Origin: Vibrio astriarenae
Lineage (GTDB): Bacteria; Pseudomonadota; Gammaproteobacteria; Enterobacterales; Vibrionaceae
DNA length: 64,000 nt
Assembly (NCBI RefSeq): GCF_010587385.1
Contig: NZ_CP047475.1
Coordinates: 3,056,327-3,120,326, forward strand
Direction: 5' to 3'
Shown here: positions 46,973-58,029 of the stretch, piece after piece
Numbering within the stretch: the first letter of the stretch is position 1
Layout: each line of letters starts with the position of its first letter
Notes under the pieces: generated by a model
What the model saw: the letters and a program-made list of their open reading frames with translations, nothing else
Database searches by the model: none
What the model was told of the DNA's origin: nothing
Translations under genes and position numbers: made by a program

Positions 46973-47257
46973 TTACTTCTTAGCTAGGAACTCACGCAAC
47001 TCTTCAGGGCTGATACCTTGCTCTGCGAGTTGCTTTGCTAGAATATCCACTTGCTCTGACTTTCGTGATTCAATCACTTCCTGAAAGTGGAAAACCATAT
47101 CACGCAGCATCTCAATCGGGACTTGCTTTGCAGCGCTGCGAATACGCTCTGCACTTTGGTTGCCTAGCTCACTAAGCAACTTACCATACATTACCTTTTC
47201 TGGGCTCGAGTCTAGTTGCTCAAGTAGTTTTGCCATTTCATAGGTCGTTAACGACAT
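46973..47257 (-). CDS. tsrA: TsrA, H-NS-like global regulator without DNA-binding domain
   Basis: A 94-residue protein beginning S-L-T-T-Y-E-M-A-K-L-L. Residues about 45-94 (I-E-M-L-R-D-M-V ... L-A-E-Q-G-I-S-P-E-E-L-R-E-F-L) align with the oligomerisation domain of H-NS (compare I-A-D-G-I-D-P-N-E-L-L). The H-NS C-terminal DNA-binding region is absent. This is the architecture of TsrA, which in V. cholerae represses type VI secretion and virulence genes with H-NS, and the asnC neighbour agrees. The ATG at 47257 is chosen; the frame open to 47395 runs through a long hairpin. Confidence 0.85.
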   Translation of the reverse strand: MSLTTYEMAKLLEQLDSSPEKVMYGKLLSELGNQSAERIRSAAKQVPIEMLRDMVFHFQEVIESRKSEQVDILAKQLAEQGISPEELREFLAKK

Positions 47258-47320
47258 GATTATTTTCCACTGTATGAACCCAGACTCAGAGTGTATTTGG
47301 AGAGTGCCACGCGTCGAAAA

Positions 47321-47386
47321 CGCACTTTTACTGAGTGGGTATTTTTTAAAAGAGTACGAGGCGTACAAATATACCCACAAAGTGCG
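47321..47386. repeat. Nested hairpin in the tsrA leader
   Basis: Three nested inverted repeats: CGCACTTT/AAAGTGCG (47321-47328 and 47379-47386), GTGGGTAT/ATACCCAC (47335-47342 and 47371-47378) and GTACG/CGTAC (47354-47358 and 47362-47366). Together they fold into a 66-bp branched or bulged stem between the MFS gene and tsrA. Confidence 0.7.
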
Positions 47387-47434
47387 CAAAAACAAAGCAC
47401 TGTAAGTCAGTTCACTTGCGACCGCACCTCGCTC

Positions 47435-48619
47435 TTATGCGATTTCACCGTGCCAGCGCTTAGCTGATTGAGTCATCAGAACCAACAAGCCTGGTGCACT
47501 CAATAGCATTAGGAACACCATATGATGACTCGATTGTTCAAACCAGCCTTGAGTTAACGTGACTAATAGCCCGGCGCCTGTCATTTGAAACAGCCCTAAC
47601 AAGGCGGAAGCCGTTCCCGCTTTATCACCAAAGGGGGCAAGTGCTTGTCCTGCTGCTGCGCCAAGGATAAAGGCAAACCCTGTTGAAGCAATAAACACTG
47701 GCAACATAAATGCCATCGGTGTTGCATTGTTGGCACCGTATGCCATCAATACCGCCGCAAACACCAGCAAGCTGATCCCGATAATCAATGTGCGATAGGC
47801 GCCCATTGATTGCAGGAAGCGCGGCCCGATAAAACACGCGGCAATATTAATGCATGCATTAATGGTAAACCAAACGGTAAACTCTGACATACTCAGCCCT
47901 AACTGGCCCATCAACAAATTCGGTGCGGCGGTAACATAACCAAGAATCACCCCCATGGCGATCAAACACATCGAGGCATGGAACAGAAAGCTTGGGTGGC
48001 TCAGCACGTCTTTGTAGTGCTGAACATTGACGACTTTTACCGCTTCATCGGATCGCTTTTCACTTGGCATGAGTACCAGTACGATCAAGCCAACAACCAA
48101 AGCGAACACCGCCATAGTCGTAAAGTTCGCGCGCCAACCAAACCACTCCGTCAGCCAAGCGCCCAAGATAGGAGCCATCGCCGGTATAAAACAAATGATG
48201 CCATTGAGGTAGCTGATCATTTTGCCGCTCTCTTTCGCTCCGTAGATATCCCTCACAGAGGCAAACGCGGCCACTGATGTCGCACACGCGCCTAAACCTT
48301 GCAGTATACGTGCGACTAACAACCATTCGATACTTGAACTAAACCAAGCCAATACCGAGGCTACTCCGTAGATCGAAGCGCCAATCAAAGCCACTTGTTT
48401 GCGACCAACGCTATCAGCTAAGGGACCAGTAAATAGTTGCCCAACACCCATGGCAATCATAAACCAGGTAATCGTATCTTTGACTAAAGTAGGTTCCACG
48501 TGAAACTCCGCACCAATCTCCGGTAGTGCCGGTAAGTAAATATCGATACCGAGCGGACTAAACAGAACCAAAAGTGCGAGTACAGCAATCATAGATTTGG
48601 AACAGGTTGGAGATGGCAT
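47435..48619 (-). CDS. MFS multidrug exporter, Bcr/CflA family
   Basis: 394 residues with twelve predicted helices. Family marks include the first-helix S-P-L-G-I-D-I-Y-L-P-A-L-P, motif A G-P-L-A-D-S-V-G-R-K-Q-V in loop 2-3, and R-I-L-Q-G-L-G-A-C in helix 4. It should export drugs or metabolites with protons. A divergent LysR regulator and a palindrome in the gap suggest local control. A parS site is embedded in its fifth percentile of codons (E-F-H-V-E-P, about residues 38-43). Confidence 0.9.
   Translation of the reverse strand: MPSPTCSKSMIAVLALLVLFSPLGIDIYLPALPEIGAEFHVEPTLVKDTITWFMIAMGVGQLFTGPLADSVGRKQVALIGASIYGVASVLAWFSSSIEWLLVARILQGLGACATSVAAFASVRDIYGAKESGKMISYLNGIICFIPAMAPILGAWLTEWFGWRANFTTMAVFALVVGLIVLVLMPSEKRSDEAVKVVNVQHYKDVLSHPSFLFHASMCLIAMGVILGYVTAAPNLLMGQLGLSMSEFTVWFTINACINIAACFIGPRFLQSMGAYRTLIIGISLLVFAAVLMAYGANNATPMAFMLPVFIASTGFAFILGAAAGQALAPFGDKAGTASALLGLFQMTGAGLLVTLTQGWFEQSSHHMVFLMLLSAPGLLVLMTQSAKRWHGEIA
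48492..48507. other. parS centromere site 1 (within MFS gene)
   Basis: GGTTCCACGTGAAACT fits the degenerate chromosomal parS consensus NGTTNCACGTGAAACN. It is one of three sites in 6.9 kb. Confidence 0.75.
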
Positions 48620-48673
48620 GCAGGAACCTAAACTGAATAAGTGTAATTTGCCGTATATCGTATAGAATCAACA

Positions 48674-48702
48674 ATATGACTAGAAGTGGTAATTAGTCAT
48701 AT
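48674..48702. promoter_or_regulatory. Palindromic operator between MFS and LysR genes
   Basis: ATATGACTA (48674-48682) and TAGTCATAT (48694-48702) form a perfect 9-bp inverted repeat with an 11-bp spacer, 28 bp upstream of the lysR-type gene. It is a plausible LysR-type binding site. Confidence 0.65.
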
Positions 48703-48729
48703 CTATTATTCCCAATTGGAATGTAATGT

Positions 48730-49665
48730 ATGGCCAAAACAACCAGAGTTGATCTCAATCTCCTTATTCAACTTGATGTTCTTCTTGAAGAACTCAATGT
48801 CACTCGGGCTGCGAATCGACTGTGTTTAAGCCAGTCCGCTGTGAGTAAAAACCTTGCTCGTCTGCGACTGCAGTTTGATGACCCCCTATTCATCCGGACA
48901 CCGCAAGGCTTGAGCCCAACCCCTCGCGCACTCGCGCTTAAACCCAGAGTTCGGCAAATGGTGTATCAGCTGGACCAGCTTAATGAGCCCGAGCACTTTG
49001 AGCCCAAATCAAGTCAACACCGTTTTCAGCTCGCGGCCGTAGAGAGTGTATACCCACTGGTCTTGCCTTACTTTATGCCAGACGTCTTTAGCCATGCGCC
49101 AAACATCAACTTTTCCACTCACACTTGGGACAGCAATACCTTTAAACGCATTCTCGATGGTGAACTCGATATGGGGATCACGGGTAAGGATATTGATATC
49201 AACGACGCCAGACTCACGATGCTTGCTCCGAGTGGTATTGGTGAGCAAGAGATCTATCGTGATGAGCAGATGTGTGTAGTACGCAGCGATCATCCTGTCC
49301 TCAAACAGCCATGGACATTGGAGAACTATCTTAGCCTTCGCCATGTCCAAGTTCGTTGTGATGGCAATGATCGCTGGCTGCTTGATTATCGACTTGCCGA
49401 TCGAGGATTAGAGCGAGACATCGCCATCACGGTGCCAGACTTTAACAGCGCAGCCAGTTTATGTACCTATTCAGACTTAGTGTTCACCGCCCCAGCCCAC
49501 TTTACTAAGATGGTAAGTCATCAACTGGGGTTAAAACTACTGCCGCTGCCAATGAGATTTCCACCGATGGCATACACTCTATTTTGGAGTAAAGAGAGAG
49601 AATCTGACCCAGCAATAAACTGGCTCAAGAAGATTATCGTAGAAAAAACCGCCCATCTAAGATAA
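48730..49665 (+). CDS. LysR-family transcriptional regulator
   Basis: A 311-residue regulator. Residues 1-65 carry the winged helix-turn-helix (N-V-T-R-A-A-N-R-L-C-L-S-Q-S-A-V-S-K-N-L), and the C-terminal two-thirds is the effector-binding domain. The N-terminus (V-D-L-N-L-L-I-Q-L-D-V-L-L-E-E) is of the NodD/LeuO-like subgroup. It probably controls the divergent MFS exporter; the inducer is unknown. Confidence 0.88.
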   Translation: MAKTTRVDLNLLIQLDVLLEELNVTRAANRLCLSQSAVSKNLARLRLQFDDPLFIRTPQGLSPTPRALALKPRVRQMVYQLDQLNEPEHFEPKSSQHRFQLAAVESVYPLVLPYFMPDVFSHAPNINFSTHTWDSNTFKRILDGELDMGITGKDIDINDARLTMLAPSGIGEQEIYRDEQMCVVRSDHPVLKQPWTLENYLSLRHVQVRCDGNDRWLLDYRLADRGLERDIAITVPDFNSAASLCTYSDLVFTAPAHFTKMVSHQLGLKLLPLPMRFPPMAYTLFWSKERESDPAINWLKKIIVEKTAHLR

Positions 49666-49734
49666 AAAGAGTGTCTAGGCTTTCGCACTCTAATGGCGAT
49701 GCGAAGTGCAAAAACAACAAAGGAAACTATCCGG

Positions 49735-51525
49735 ATGGATCAACAAACACAGCAAAAGGTGACTCAACTACGTAATTGGTTGAGCGAGCAGCAATTTGAC
49801 GCTTTTATTCTGCCCCATGAAGACGAGTATCTAGGCGAATACATTCCTCAGCACAACGAACGCTTACACTGGTTAACTGGCTTCACGGGTTCCGCTGGCG
49901 CGGCAGTTGTGACGTCTACTAAGGCGGCGATTTTTGTTGATGGTCGCTATACCGTTCAGGTGACTAAGCAGGTTCCTGACACTGTGTTTGAATATCGCCA
50001 CCTTATCGAAGAGCCGGCATTAGATTGGATTGTTGATAATGTTGCAGAAAATGGCCGTATTGCCATTGACCCTCGTATGCACAATGCCAATTGGCTTGAA
50101 GCTGCTCAAGCTAAACTAAGCAAAAAGCACCAAGTGGTTCTGGTTGAAGCAAACCCTATTGACGCTTTATGGCATGATCGCCCTGCACCACAGTTATCGG
50201 AAGTGCGTTTGATGGAAACGCAAGCTGTCGGTCTAGATAGCCAAGCCAAGCGTACATCGATTGCCAAACTCGTCGAGCAAGCGGATGCAGATGCCGCGGT
50301 CATTACTGCCCTAGACTCAATTGCGTGGCTCCTCAATATCCGTGGCTTGGATGTATCACGCTTACCGGTTCTGCTCTCCCACGCCATTTTACACCGCGAC
50401 GGACAGGTCGAGTTTTTCATTGAACCCTCTCGTCTTCCTGATACGTTCAGCCAGCATGTCGGTGAGGGTGTGTCAGTTGTTGAGCCAGCACTACTTGAAC
50501 AAAAGCTTGAAGCGCTATCAGGCAAATCAGTGATTGTGGATCCTGCAACCAGCAATGCTTGGATTAAGCTCGTACTGCAAAATAGTGGCGCAAAAGTGAT
50601 TGCTCAAGCTGACCCTTGCCTACTGCCGAAAGCACGTAAAAACGACGTTGAAATTGCGGGTATGAAAGCCAGCCATGTACGTGACGGTATTGCGATGGTT
50701 AACTTTCTTTCATGGCTAGACAGTGAAGTCTCTCAAGGCAATCTATTTGATGAGGCACAACTTGCTGACAAGCTAGAAGCATTCCGACGTCTCGATCCAA
50801 CACTTATCGACCTGAGCTTTGATACCATTTCTGCAGCTGGCAGTAATGCCGCTATGTGTCACTATAATCATGAGAACCAACCTGAGCCAGGCAAGCTCAG
50901 CATGGACTCTTTATACCTTGTTGATTCTGGCGGTCAGTACCTTGACGGTACCACGGATATCACACGAACCATCGCTATCGGTCAACCGAGTGATGAAATG
51001 AAGCGCCAATTTACACTCGCTCTTAAAGGTCACATCGGTATTGCGCGTGCGCGATTCCCTGCGGGCACTCGTGGCTATCAACTTGATACGCTAGCTCGCC
51101 AGCACTTGTGGGCCGAAGGCTTTGATTATGACCACGGTACCGGTCACGGTGTGGGTCACTTCCTCAGTGTGCATGAAGGACCACAAAGTATCTCCAAGCG
51201 CCAAATCGATGTCGCATTAGAAAAAGGGATGGTGCTCTCTAACGAGCCGGGTTACTACCGTGCTGATGCATTCGGCATTCGCATTGAAAACCTTGAGTTG
51301 GTGGTAGAACTGCCGACACACGGTGACTTCCCAGTGCTGGCATTTGAGTCGTTAACTCGTTGTCCAATCGATGTGCGAAATATTGAAGTGGATCTGCTCA
51401 CCAAACCAGAACTGGCTTGGCTCAATGACTACCATGCTAAAGTATGGCATGACCTCCATGAGCAAGTTGAGGGTGATACTAAGCACTGGCTTGAGCGAGC
51501 AACACAGCCACTTAAACACAGCTAA
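49735..51525 (+). CDS. Xaa-Pro aminopeptidase P family, M24B
   Basis: A 596-residue metallopeptidase with two N-terminal creatinase-like domains and a C-terminal pita-bread catalytic domain. Metal ligands appear in order: D-S-G-G-Q-Y and G-T-T-D-I-T-R-T (two Asp), H-G-T-G-H-G-V-G-H (His), and E-P-G-Y-Y and I-E-N-L-E (two Glu). It removes the first residue from X-Pro peptides. The length matches eukaryote-like aminopeptidase P rather than the ~440-residue E. coli PepP. ATG 49735 is preferred over ATG 49693. Confidence 0.9.
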   Translation: MDQQTQQKVTQLRNWLSEQQFDAFILPHEDEYLGEYIPQHNERLHWLTGFTGSAGAAVVTSTKAAIFVDGRYTVQVTKQVPDTVFEYRHLIEEPALDWIVDNVAENGRIAIDPRMHNANWLEAAQAKLSKKHQVVLVEANPIDALWHDRPAPQLSEVRLMETQAVGLDSQAKRTSIAKLVEQADADAAVITALDSIAWLLNIRGLDVSRLPVLLSHAILHRDGQVEFFIEPSRLPDTFSQHVGEGVSVVEPALLEQKLEALSGKSVIVDPATSNAWIKLVLQNSGAKVIAQADPCLLPKARKNDVEIAGMKASHVRDGIAMVNFLSWLDSEVSQGNLFDEAQLADKLEAFRRLDPTLIDLSFDTISAAGSNAAMCHYNHENQPEPGKLSMDSLYLVDSGGQYLDGTTDITRTIAIGQPSDEMKRQFTLALKGHIGIARARFPAGTRGYQLDTLARQHLWAEGFDYDHGTGHGVGHFLSVHEGPQSISKRQIDVALEKGMVLSNEPGYYRADAFGIRIENLELVVELPTHGDFPVLAFESLTRCPIDVRNIEVDLLTKPELAWLNDYHAKVWHDLHEQVEGDTKHWLERATQPLKHS

Positions 51526-51579
51526 AAACCCATCGCTCAATACACACTATTCCGTATAAGTAAGAGCTCTGTATAAATT

Positions 51580-51612
51580 AAAGCGCCTCTTGGAAAACCA
51601 AGAGGCGCTTTT
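51580..51612. terminator. Bidirectional terminator between the aminopeptidase gene and thiH
   Basis: A perfect 14-bp stem AAAGCGCCTCTTGG/CCAAGAGGCGCTTT with an AAAA loop. Confidence 0.9.
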
Positions 51613-51620
51613 TGTTGGAC

Positions 51621-51636
51621 TGTTTCACGTGAAACA
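51621..51636. other. parS centromere site 2 (intergenic)
   Basis: TGTTTCACGTGAAACA, the canonical 16-bp palindromic ParB-binding site, lies just beyond the thi operon terminator. Confidence 0.93.
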
Positions 51637-51654
51637 CTAACGTGATAATCGGAA

Positions 51655-52767
51655 TTATCCTGAATAAGCAGAGTGCCAGTCACGCCAAACAGGGTCAAAC
51701 CCTTTGGCGCGAATGGCTTGCTCTACACACGAAGCGCTGCGCTCATCACTAATTTCGAACTGTTCTAACTCGACGTCATCCATCGCATACCCCCCGGGTT
51801 GCGTCTTGGAAGCCGCCGACATAGTCGTGATCCCCAATGGCAAAACCGCATCTCTAAACGCCTGCGATTCTCGAGTTGATAGTGACAATTCCACTTCTGG
51901 ATTAAGTAAGCGGTAGGCGCAAATTAGTTGAACTAACTGCTTGTCGTTCATTACTGACTTGGGTTGTAAACCACCCTCACAAGGGCGAAGGCGTGGGAAA
52001 GAGATCGAGTAACGCGTTTGCCAATAAGTACGCTCAAGGTAATCCAAATGAGCAGCAACATAGAAACAGTCAGTACGCCACTCTTCAAGACCAATCAACG
52101 CGCCAATCCCAATCTTATCGATGCCCGCCTTAGCCAATCGATCGGGGGTTTCCAGTCGATAGTCAAAGTCCTGCTTCTTACCACGAAGATGATGCTGAGC
52201 ATAAGTCGATGGGTGATACGTCTCTTGATAGACCATCACCGCATCCAAACCTAGCTGTTTGAGCTCAGCATACTGCTCTTGCTCAAGAGGCTGAACTTCC
52301 ATTGCAAGATAGTTAAACTGCTGCTTGATCACCGGGACCATTTGGCGGAAGTAGTTCATCCCGACTTTGGTTTCATGTTCACCCGTCACCAACAGCACAC
52401 TATCAAACTTCATCTTCTTAATCGCCGCTACCTCAGCCTCAATTTCTTGCTGATCGAGAGTACGGCGCTTAATGCGGTTCTCCATTGAGAAGCCACAATA
52501 GGTGCAAGCGTTAGCGCATAAGTTTGAAAGGTAGAGTGGAATGTACAGCGACATGGTGTTGCCAAATCGCTTACGAGTTAACGCATAAGACTGCTGCGCC
52601 ATCTGCTCCAAATATGGCTCTGCCGCTGGCGAAATGAGTGCCTTAAAATCTTCCAGATCACGCTTAGGCTTATTTAAGGCACGTTCAACATCATGGCCGG
52701 TCTTGCTCATGATTGAGAGCGATATATCGTCCCAATCCATTTGATTAAAGCGCTGCAAAAAACTCAT
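51655..52767 (-). CDS. thiH: 2-iminoacetate synthase ThiH
   Basis: A 370-residue radical SAM tyrosine lyase. The cluster motif is C-A-N-A-C-T-Y-C-G-F (C-x3-C-x2-C). It cleaves tyrosine to dehydroglycine for thiazole formation by ThiG under low oxygen. It is the last gene of the thi operon; GGGAG precedes ATG 52767. Other bacteria use ThiO instead. Confidence 0.96.
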   Translation of the reverse strand: MSFLQRFNQMDWDDISLSIMSKTGHDVERALNKPKRDLEDFKALISPAAEPYLEQMAQQSYALTRKRFGNTMSLYIPLYLSNLCANACTYCGFSMENRIKRRTLDQQEIEAEVAAIKKMKFDSVLLVTGEHETKVGMNYFRQMVPVIKQQFNYLAMEVQPLEQEQYAELKQLGLDAVMVYQETYHPSTYAQHHLRGKKQDFDYRLETPDRLAKAGIDKIGIGALIGLEEWRTDCFYVAAHLDYLERTYWQTRYSISFPRLRPCEGGLQPKSVMNDKQLVQLICAYRLLNPEVELSLSTRESQAFRDAVLPLGITTMSAASKTQPGGYAMDDVELEQFEISDERSASCVEQAIRAKGFDPVWRDWHSAYSG

Positions 52768-52783
52768 CGTGGCTCCCTAGCTA

Positions 52784-53551
52784 TTACAGCTCATCAAGGA
52801 ATGAGGTGAGTGGACTCGACGCCACCGCATGAGAAACCTGCCCAGCAAGCCCTGCCTCATAAGCAGTCCGTCCTGCTTCAACAGCTTGCTTAAATGCACG
52901 CGCCATAGCCACTGGGTTTGATGATGCAGCGATTGCCGTATTCACCAAAACGGCATCCGCGCCCATTTCCATTGCACGGGCGGCATGGGATGGCGCACCA
53001 ATACCCGCATCGACAACAACAGGCACATTCGCTTGGTCGATGATAATCTCGAGAAAATCGTGAGACGCAATGCCTTTGTTCGAACCAATTGGCGCTCCCA
53101 AAGGCATCACCGCGGCACAACCCACCTCTTCTAATCGTTTACATAGCACCGGGTCAGCATGGCAGTATGGCAACACTGTGAAGCCATCACGCACCAACTG
53201 CTCTGCGGCCGCTAGCGTTTCAATTGGGTCAGGCATAAGATACTTAGGGTCGGGATGAATCTCGAGTTTCAACCATGACGTACCCAACGCTTCTCGGGCT
53301 AAGTGGGCGGCGAAAATCGCATCTTTCGCGTTCTTGGCACCAGAGGTGTTAGGCAGTAGGCTCACGCCACACGCCACCAAAGGCTGGAGAATGTCATCTT
53401 GCTGGTCGTTCACATCCACACGCTTTAGCGCCATCGTCGCTAACTGACTCCCCGACTCTTGAATCGCTTGCGTCATCAACTGGCTGCTAGAGAATTTACC
53501 AGTACCGGTAAAAAGGCGAGATGAAAAGGTTTTGTCTGCAATCTTTAGCAT
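52784..53551 (-). CDS. thiG: Thiazole synthase ThiG
   Basis: A 255-residue TIM-barrel enzyme. It has the A-L-K-R-V segment with the Schiff-base lysine candidate, and [14 protein letters not shown] phosphate loop typical of ThiG. It assembles the thiazole ring from DXP, dehydroglycine and ThiS-thiocarboxylate. It lies 3 bp after thiS; GGAGG precedes the start. Confidence 0.96.
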   Translation of the reverse strand: MLKIADKTFSSRLFTGTGKFSSSQLMTQAIQESGSQLATMALKRVDVNDQQDDILQPLVACGVSLLPNTSGAKNAKDAIFAAHLAREALGTSWLKLEIHPDPKYLMPDPIETLAAAEQLVRDGFTVLPYCHADPVLCKRLEEVGCAAVMPLGAPIGSNKGIASHDFLEIIIDQANVPVVVDAGIGAPSHAARAMEMGADAVLVNTAIAASSNPVAMARAFKQAVEAGRTAYEAGLAGQVSHAVASSPLTSFLDEL

Positions 53552-53554
53552 GGT

Positions 53555-53764
53555 TTATCCTCCGGCAATTGCTTGAAACAGTGAAATCGCATCGCCTTCG
53601 CTAAGCAAGGTTGATGACCATTTATCACGAGAAATAACTTGGTTGTTAATAGAAAATACGCACCCTAAATTAGGCAACGAAAACTGACTAATAATATCTT
53701 CTAAGCTCGATTGAGCTTCGACTTGCTGCGCTTGGTCGTTAATCACAATGTTAATTAGGTTCAT
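53555..53764 (-). CDS. thiS: Sulfur carrier protein ThiS
   Basis: A 69-residue ubiquitin-like protein ending in Gly-Gly (F-Q-A-I-A-G-G), where ThiF adenylates it and sulfur is attached as a thiocarboxylate. It overlaps thiF by 4 bp. Confidence 0.95.
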   Translation of the reverse strand: MNLINIVINDQAQQVEAQSSLEDIISQFSLPNLGCVFSINNQVISRDKWSSTLLSEGDAISLFQAIAGG

Positions 53765-54552
53765 GATGCGATCTCATTATTATCATGGCTTGAATTTGAT
53801 GATGCACAAACCAAACAGGTACTATCCCTGCTTGTTGAGAGCTGTTGCCAGCCCATGGTTAATCCATCAAACAGGTGTAAGGTATTAGGCTTGAGTGCAA
53901 AGGCGCCGAGAGCGAGAAACTGAATGGCAGCTAGGGATTGATAATTACCCATGGTGCCAACCACTGGGCCGATGATGCCACTATCGCTACACTTACCCGC
54001 CTGTGGTAGCTCATCAAACGGATAGATACATCGATAGCATCCAGCACTTTTTTCTGATGCAAAGTCAAAGACACAGAACTGTCCCTGCCAACCGATAGCA
54101 GATGCAAATACCAACGGCGTTGATTGATTAAAGCAGACACGATTGATCAGCTGTCGAGATTGAATATTATCGGTACAATCAAGAACGACATCCGCTAGCA
54201 TCACCTCAAGGTTTAGCTGACTTTCGGCCAATCGCTTATTGATGACACGCACGTTCACCAACGGATTAAGTTGTCTAAGTTGCTCGGCCATTGCGGCGGT
54301 CTTGTCTTGTCCAACCTGTACATCGCGATACACCACTTGTCGCTGAAGATTACTCGAATCAACGCAATCATCATCCACCAGCACCACGCGGCCGACGCCT
54401 GCAGCGGCAAGATACAGACCTGCCGCAGAGCCTAAACCACCACAACCGATAATCAAAACGTGGCTATCAGACAAACGGGATTGACCGTGTTCTCCAATAT
54501 TGGGCAAAGCGATCTGACGTTGGTAGCGCAGGAATTCTTGGTCGCTAAGCAT
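53761..54552 (-). CDS. thiF: Sulfur carrier protein ThiS adenylyltransferase ThiF
   Basis: A 263-residue E1-like enzyme. It has the nucleotide loop [15 protein letters not shown] for ATP binding, and D-C-T-D-N. Zinc ligands are two Cys pairs: C-Y-R-C (near 175) and C-L-V-C (near 250). It activates the C-terminus of ThiS. ATG 54552 has GGAG seven bases upstream and overlaps thiE by 8 bp; ATG 54585 would overlap by 41 bp. Confidence 0.95.
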   Translation of the reverse strand: MLSDQEFLRYQRQIALPNIGEHGQSRLSDSHVLIIGCGGLGSAAGLYLAAAGVGRVVLVDDDCVDSSNLQRQVVYRDVQVGQDKTAAMAEQLRQLNPLVNVRVINKRLAESQLNLEVMLADVVLDCTDNIQSRQLINRVCFNQSTPLVFASAIGWQGQFCVFDFASEKSAGCYRCIYPFDELPQAGKCSDSGIIGPVVGTMGNYQSLAAIQFLALGAFALKPNTLHLFDGLTMGWQQLSTSRDSTCLVCASSNSSHDNNEIAS

Positions 54553-55798
54553 AGTTTGACTCCAATACGACGCGAGATCTATCACTCATTACCGCGTCAA
54601 ATTGCACCTTAACCGCCAGAGGGTCATCGGCCAATGTGATCGCTCTAACCACCGCTAAACTTGATACGCCACACTGCCATACTTGCTTAGCATTGGTTAA
54701 ATCGATACCGCCGATCGCTACCGTTGGATAACCTAAGTCACTCTCGCTAGTGTACGGAATCGAGTCTATCAGACTTTGATAGTGCGCCAGACGAATCAAA
54801 CCTTGTGGTTTTGAAGGCATCTGTTTGGTGGTGGTCGGGAATATATGCCCTAGAGCGATATAGCTCGGATTGATTTGAACAATACGCAATAGCTCATAGT
54901 AACCATGTGTTGATAAACCAAGGCAAATGCCTGCTTGGGCTAACTGGCTCAGGTTCGACTCTTCAATGTCCTCTTGCCCAAGATGCACGCCGTATGCACC
55001 ATGCTTAATGGCGAGTTGCCAGTAGTCGTTGATAAACACTTGAGCATCATACTCACGCCCCAGCTCAATCGCTCGCCTCACTTGAGCCTCTAGATCGGGT
55101 GTACGTGTATCTTTGATTCGCAGTTGTGTGGTTTTAACCCCTAGCTTGAGTACAGCTTCAATCCAATCAACGCTATCAACCACTGGATAAAGACCGATCT
55201 GGTGTTTATCCATGGATGGAAACTGCGTCTGTTCAGCATTCGCCGCCCACCCGACACGGACGTTCAAGCGGGCATCGTCCAAGATCGGTGTAGGAAACAC
55301 TTGGTAATCATGTGCCCATGTTTCACGTGAAACATTAAGCTGTGCTCGGGAAAATGTCAGCGCATCTTCAATCGGAAAATCGAGAGCGAGCAGTGTGACG
55401 ACCCAAGAAAAATGCTCCAGCGCATCGCGGTTGAACGACGAGTCATAACGAAGTGCGCGAGTTTCCCCTTGATGCTGCCAAAGGTCAATGTCGCATTCGC
55501 TATCTTCAATACCAACAAAGATTTGGTTCGAACGCGTATTACTCGCTCGATAATCATCAACCGTGAGCTGAGCGTTATAGTGAAACTGAAGATCCACGTA
55601 ATCATCACTATCAGAACCGAATCCTAGATCATGAGTAATCGTCGTCGTGGTGTTGTCGCTTTGAAGTTGAAAGCAAGATGTTGGGCTTACACCCAACATC
55701 ACTGAATCCGTTGCAAAACCATGTTGTTGTGCAACGGATAGACACTGCTGTAACTTCTCGGTTAATTCGATCTGCTGATGCGGAACGAGCAGTTGCAT
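54545..55798 (-). CDS. thiE: Thiamine-phosphate synthase ThiE with ThiD-like N-terminal extension
   Basis: 417 residues, about twice the usual 210. The C-terminal part (about 198-400) is a complete Thi[45 protein letters not shown] and A-I-G-G-I. It joins the pyrimidine and thiazole halves of thiamine. The N-terminal ~195 residues lack recognisable catalytic motifs but near 145-175 have [14 protein letters not shown], like the C-terminal helix of HMP-P kinase ThiD. It lies directly between thiC and thiF. A parS site encodes V-S-R-E-T in that helix. Confidence 0.9.
   Translation of the reverse strand: MQLLVPHQQIELTEKLQQCLSVAQQHGFATDSVMLGVSPTSCFQLQSDNTTTTITHDLGFGSDSDDYVDLQFHYNAQLTVDDYRASNTRSNQIFVGIEDSECDIDLWQHQGETRALRYDSSFNRDALEHFSWVVTLLALDFPIEDALTFSRAQLNVSRETWAHDYQVFPTPILDDARLNVRVGWAANAEQTQFPSMDKHQIGLYPVVDSVDWIEAVLKLGVKTTQLRIKDTRTPDLEAQVRRAIELGREYDAQVFINDYWQLAIKHGAYGVHLGQEDIEESNLSQLAQAGICLGLSTHGYYELLRIVQINPSYIALGHIFPTTTKQMPSKPQGLIRLAHYQSLIDSIPYTSESDLGYPTVAIGGIDLTNAKQVWQCGVSSLAVVRAITLADDPLAVKVQFDAVMSDRSRVVLESNYA
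55319..55334. other. parS centromere site 3 (within thiE)
   Basis: TGTTTCACGTGAAACA, a perfect canonical parS, is inside the coding sequence of the ThiE N-terminal extension. Confidence 0.93.
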
Positions 55799-57748
<1,950 letters not shown>

Positions 57749-57868
57749 TTATGACAAATTTGGGATAAAAATGCTTGGCGGATAGATGCGACAAGAGGCA
57801 TCGAAAGAGAAGTTGAGCGGTTCTTTCGAGCTTAATAAGGTTCACATAGAGCTTGGTGAACGCTTTCT

Positions 57869-57950
57869 CTTGTTCCCTTCGCTGGTATTAACCAGATCAG
57901 GTTCAACGGATCCCGAATGAACGGTCTCAGCCTAAAGGCACTCCGACAAG
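57869..57950 (-). promoter_or_regulatory. TPP riboswitch (thi box)
   Basis: The minus strand reads CTTGTCGGAGTGCC, then GGCTGAGA, GATCCGTTGAACCTGATCAG, TTAATACCAGCG and GGGAACAAG, the complete conserved TPP aptamer with P1 pairing CTTGT/ACAAG. Downstream, GTTCAC (near 57856) and GTGAAC (near 57840) can form a hairpin in the expression platform 100 bp before thiC. TPP binding should switch off thiCEFSGH. Confidence 0.97.
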
Positions 57951-58029
57951 TATCAGCTCACTATGTTGCTGTGAGTGGTTTGATTATAAGAAAATGTTGG
58001 CGACAAACCAATCGGATCACTGAATATTG

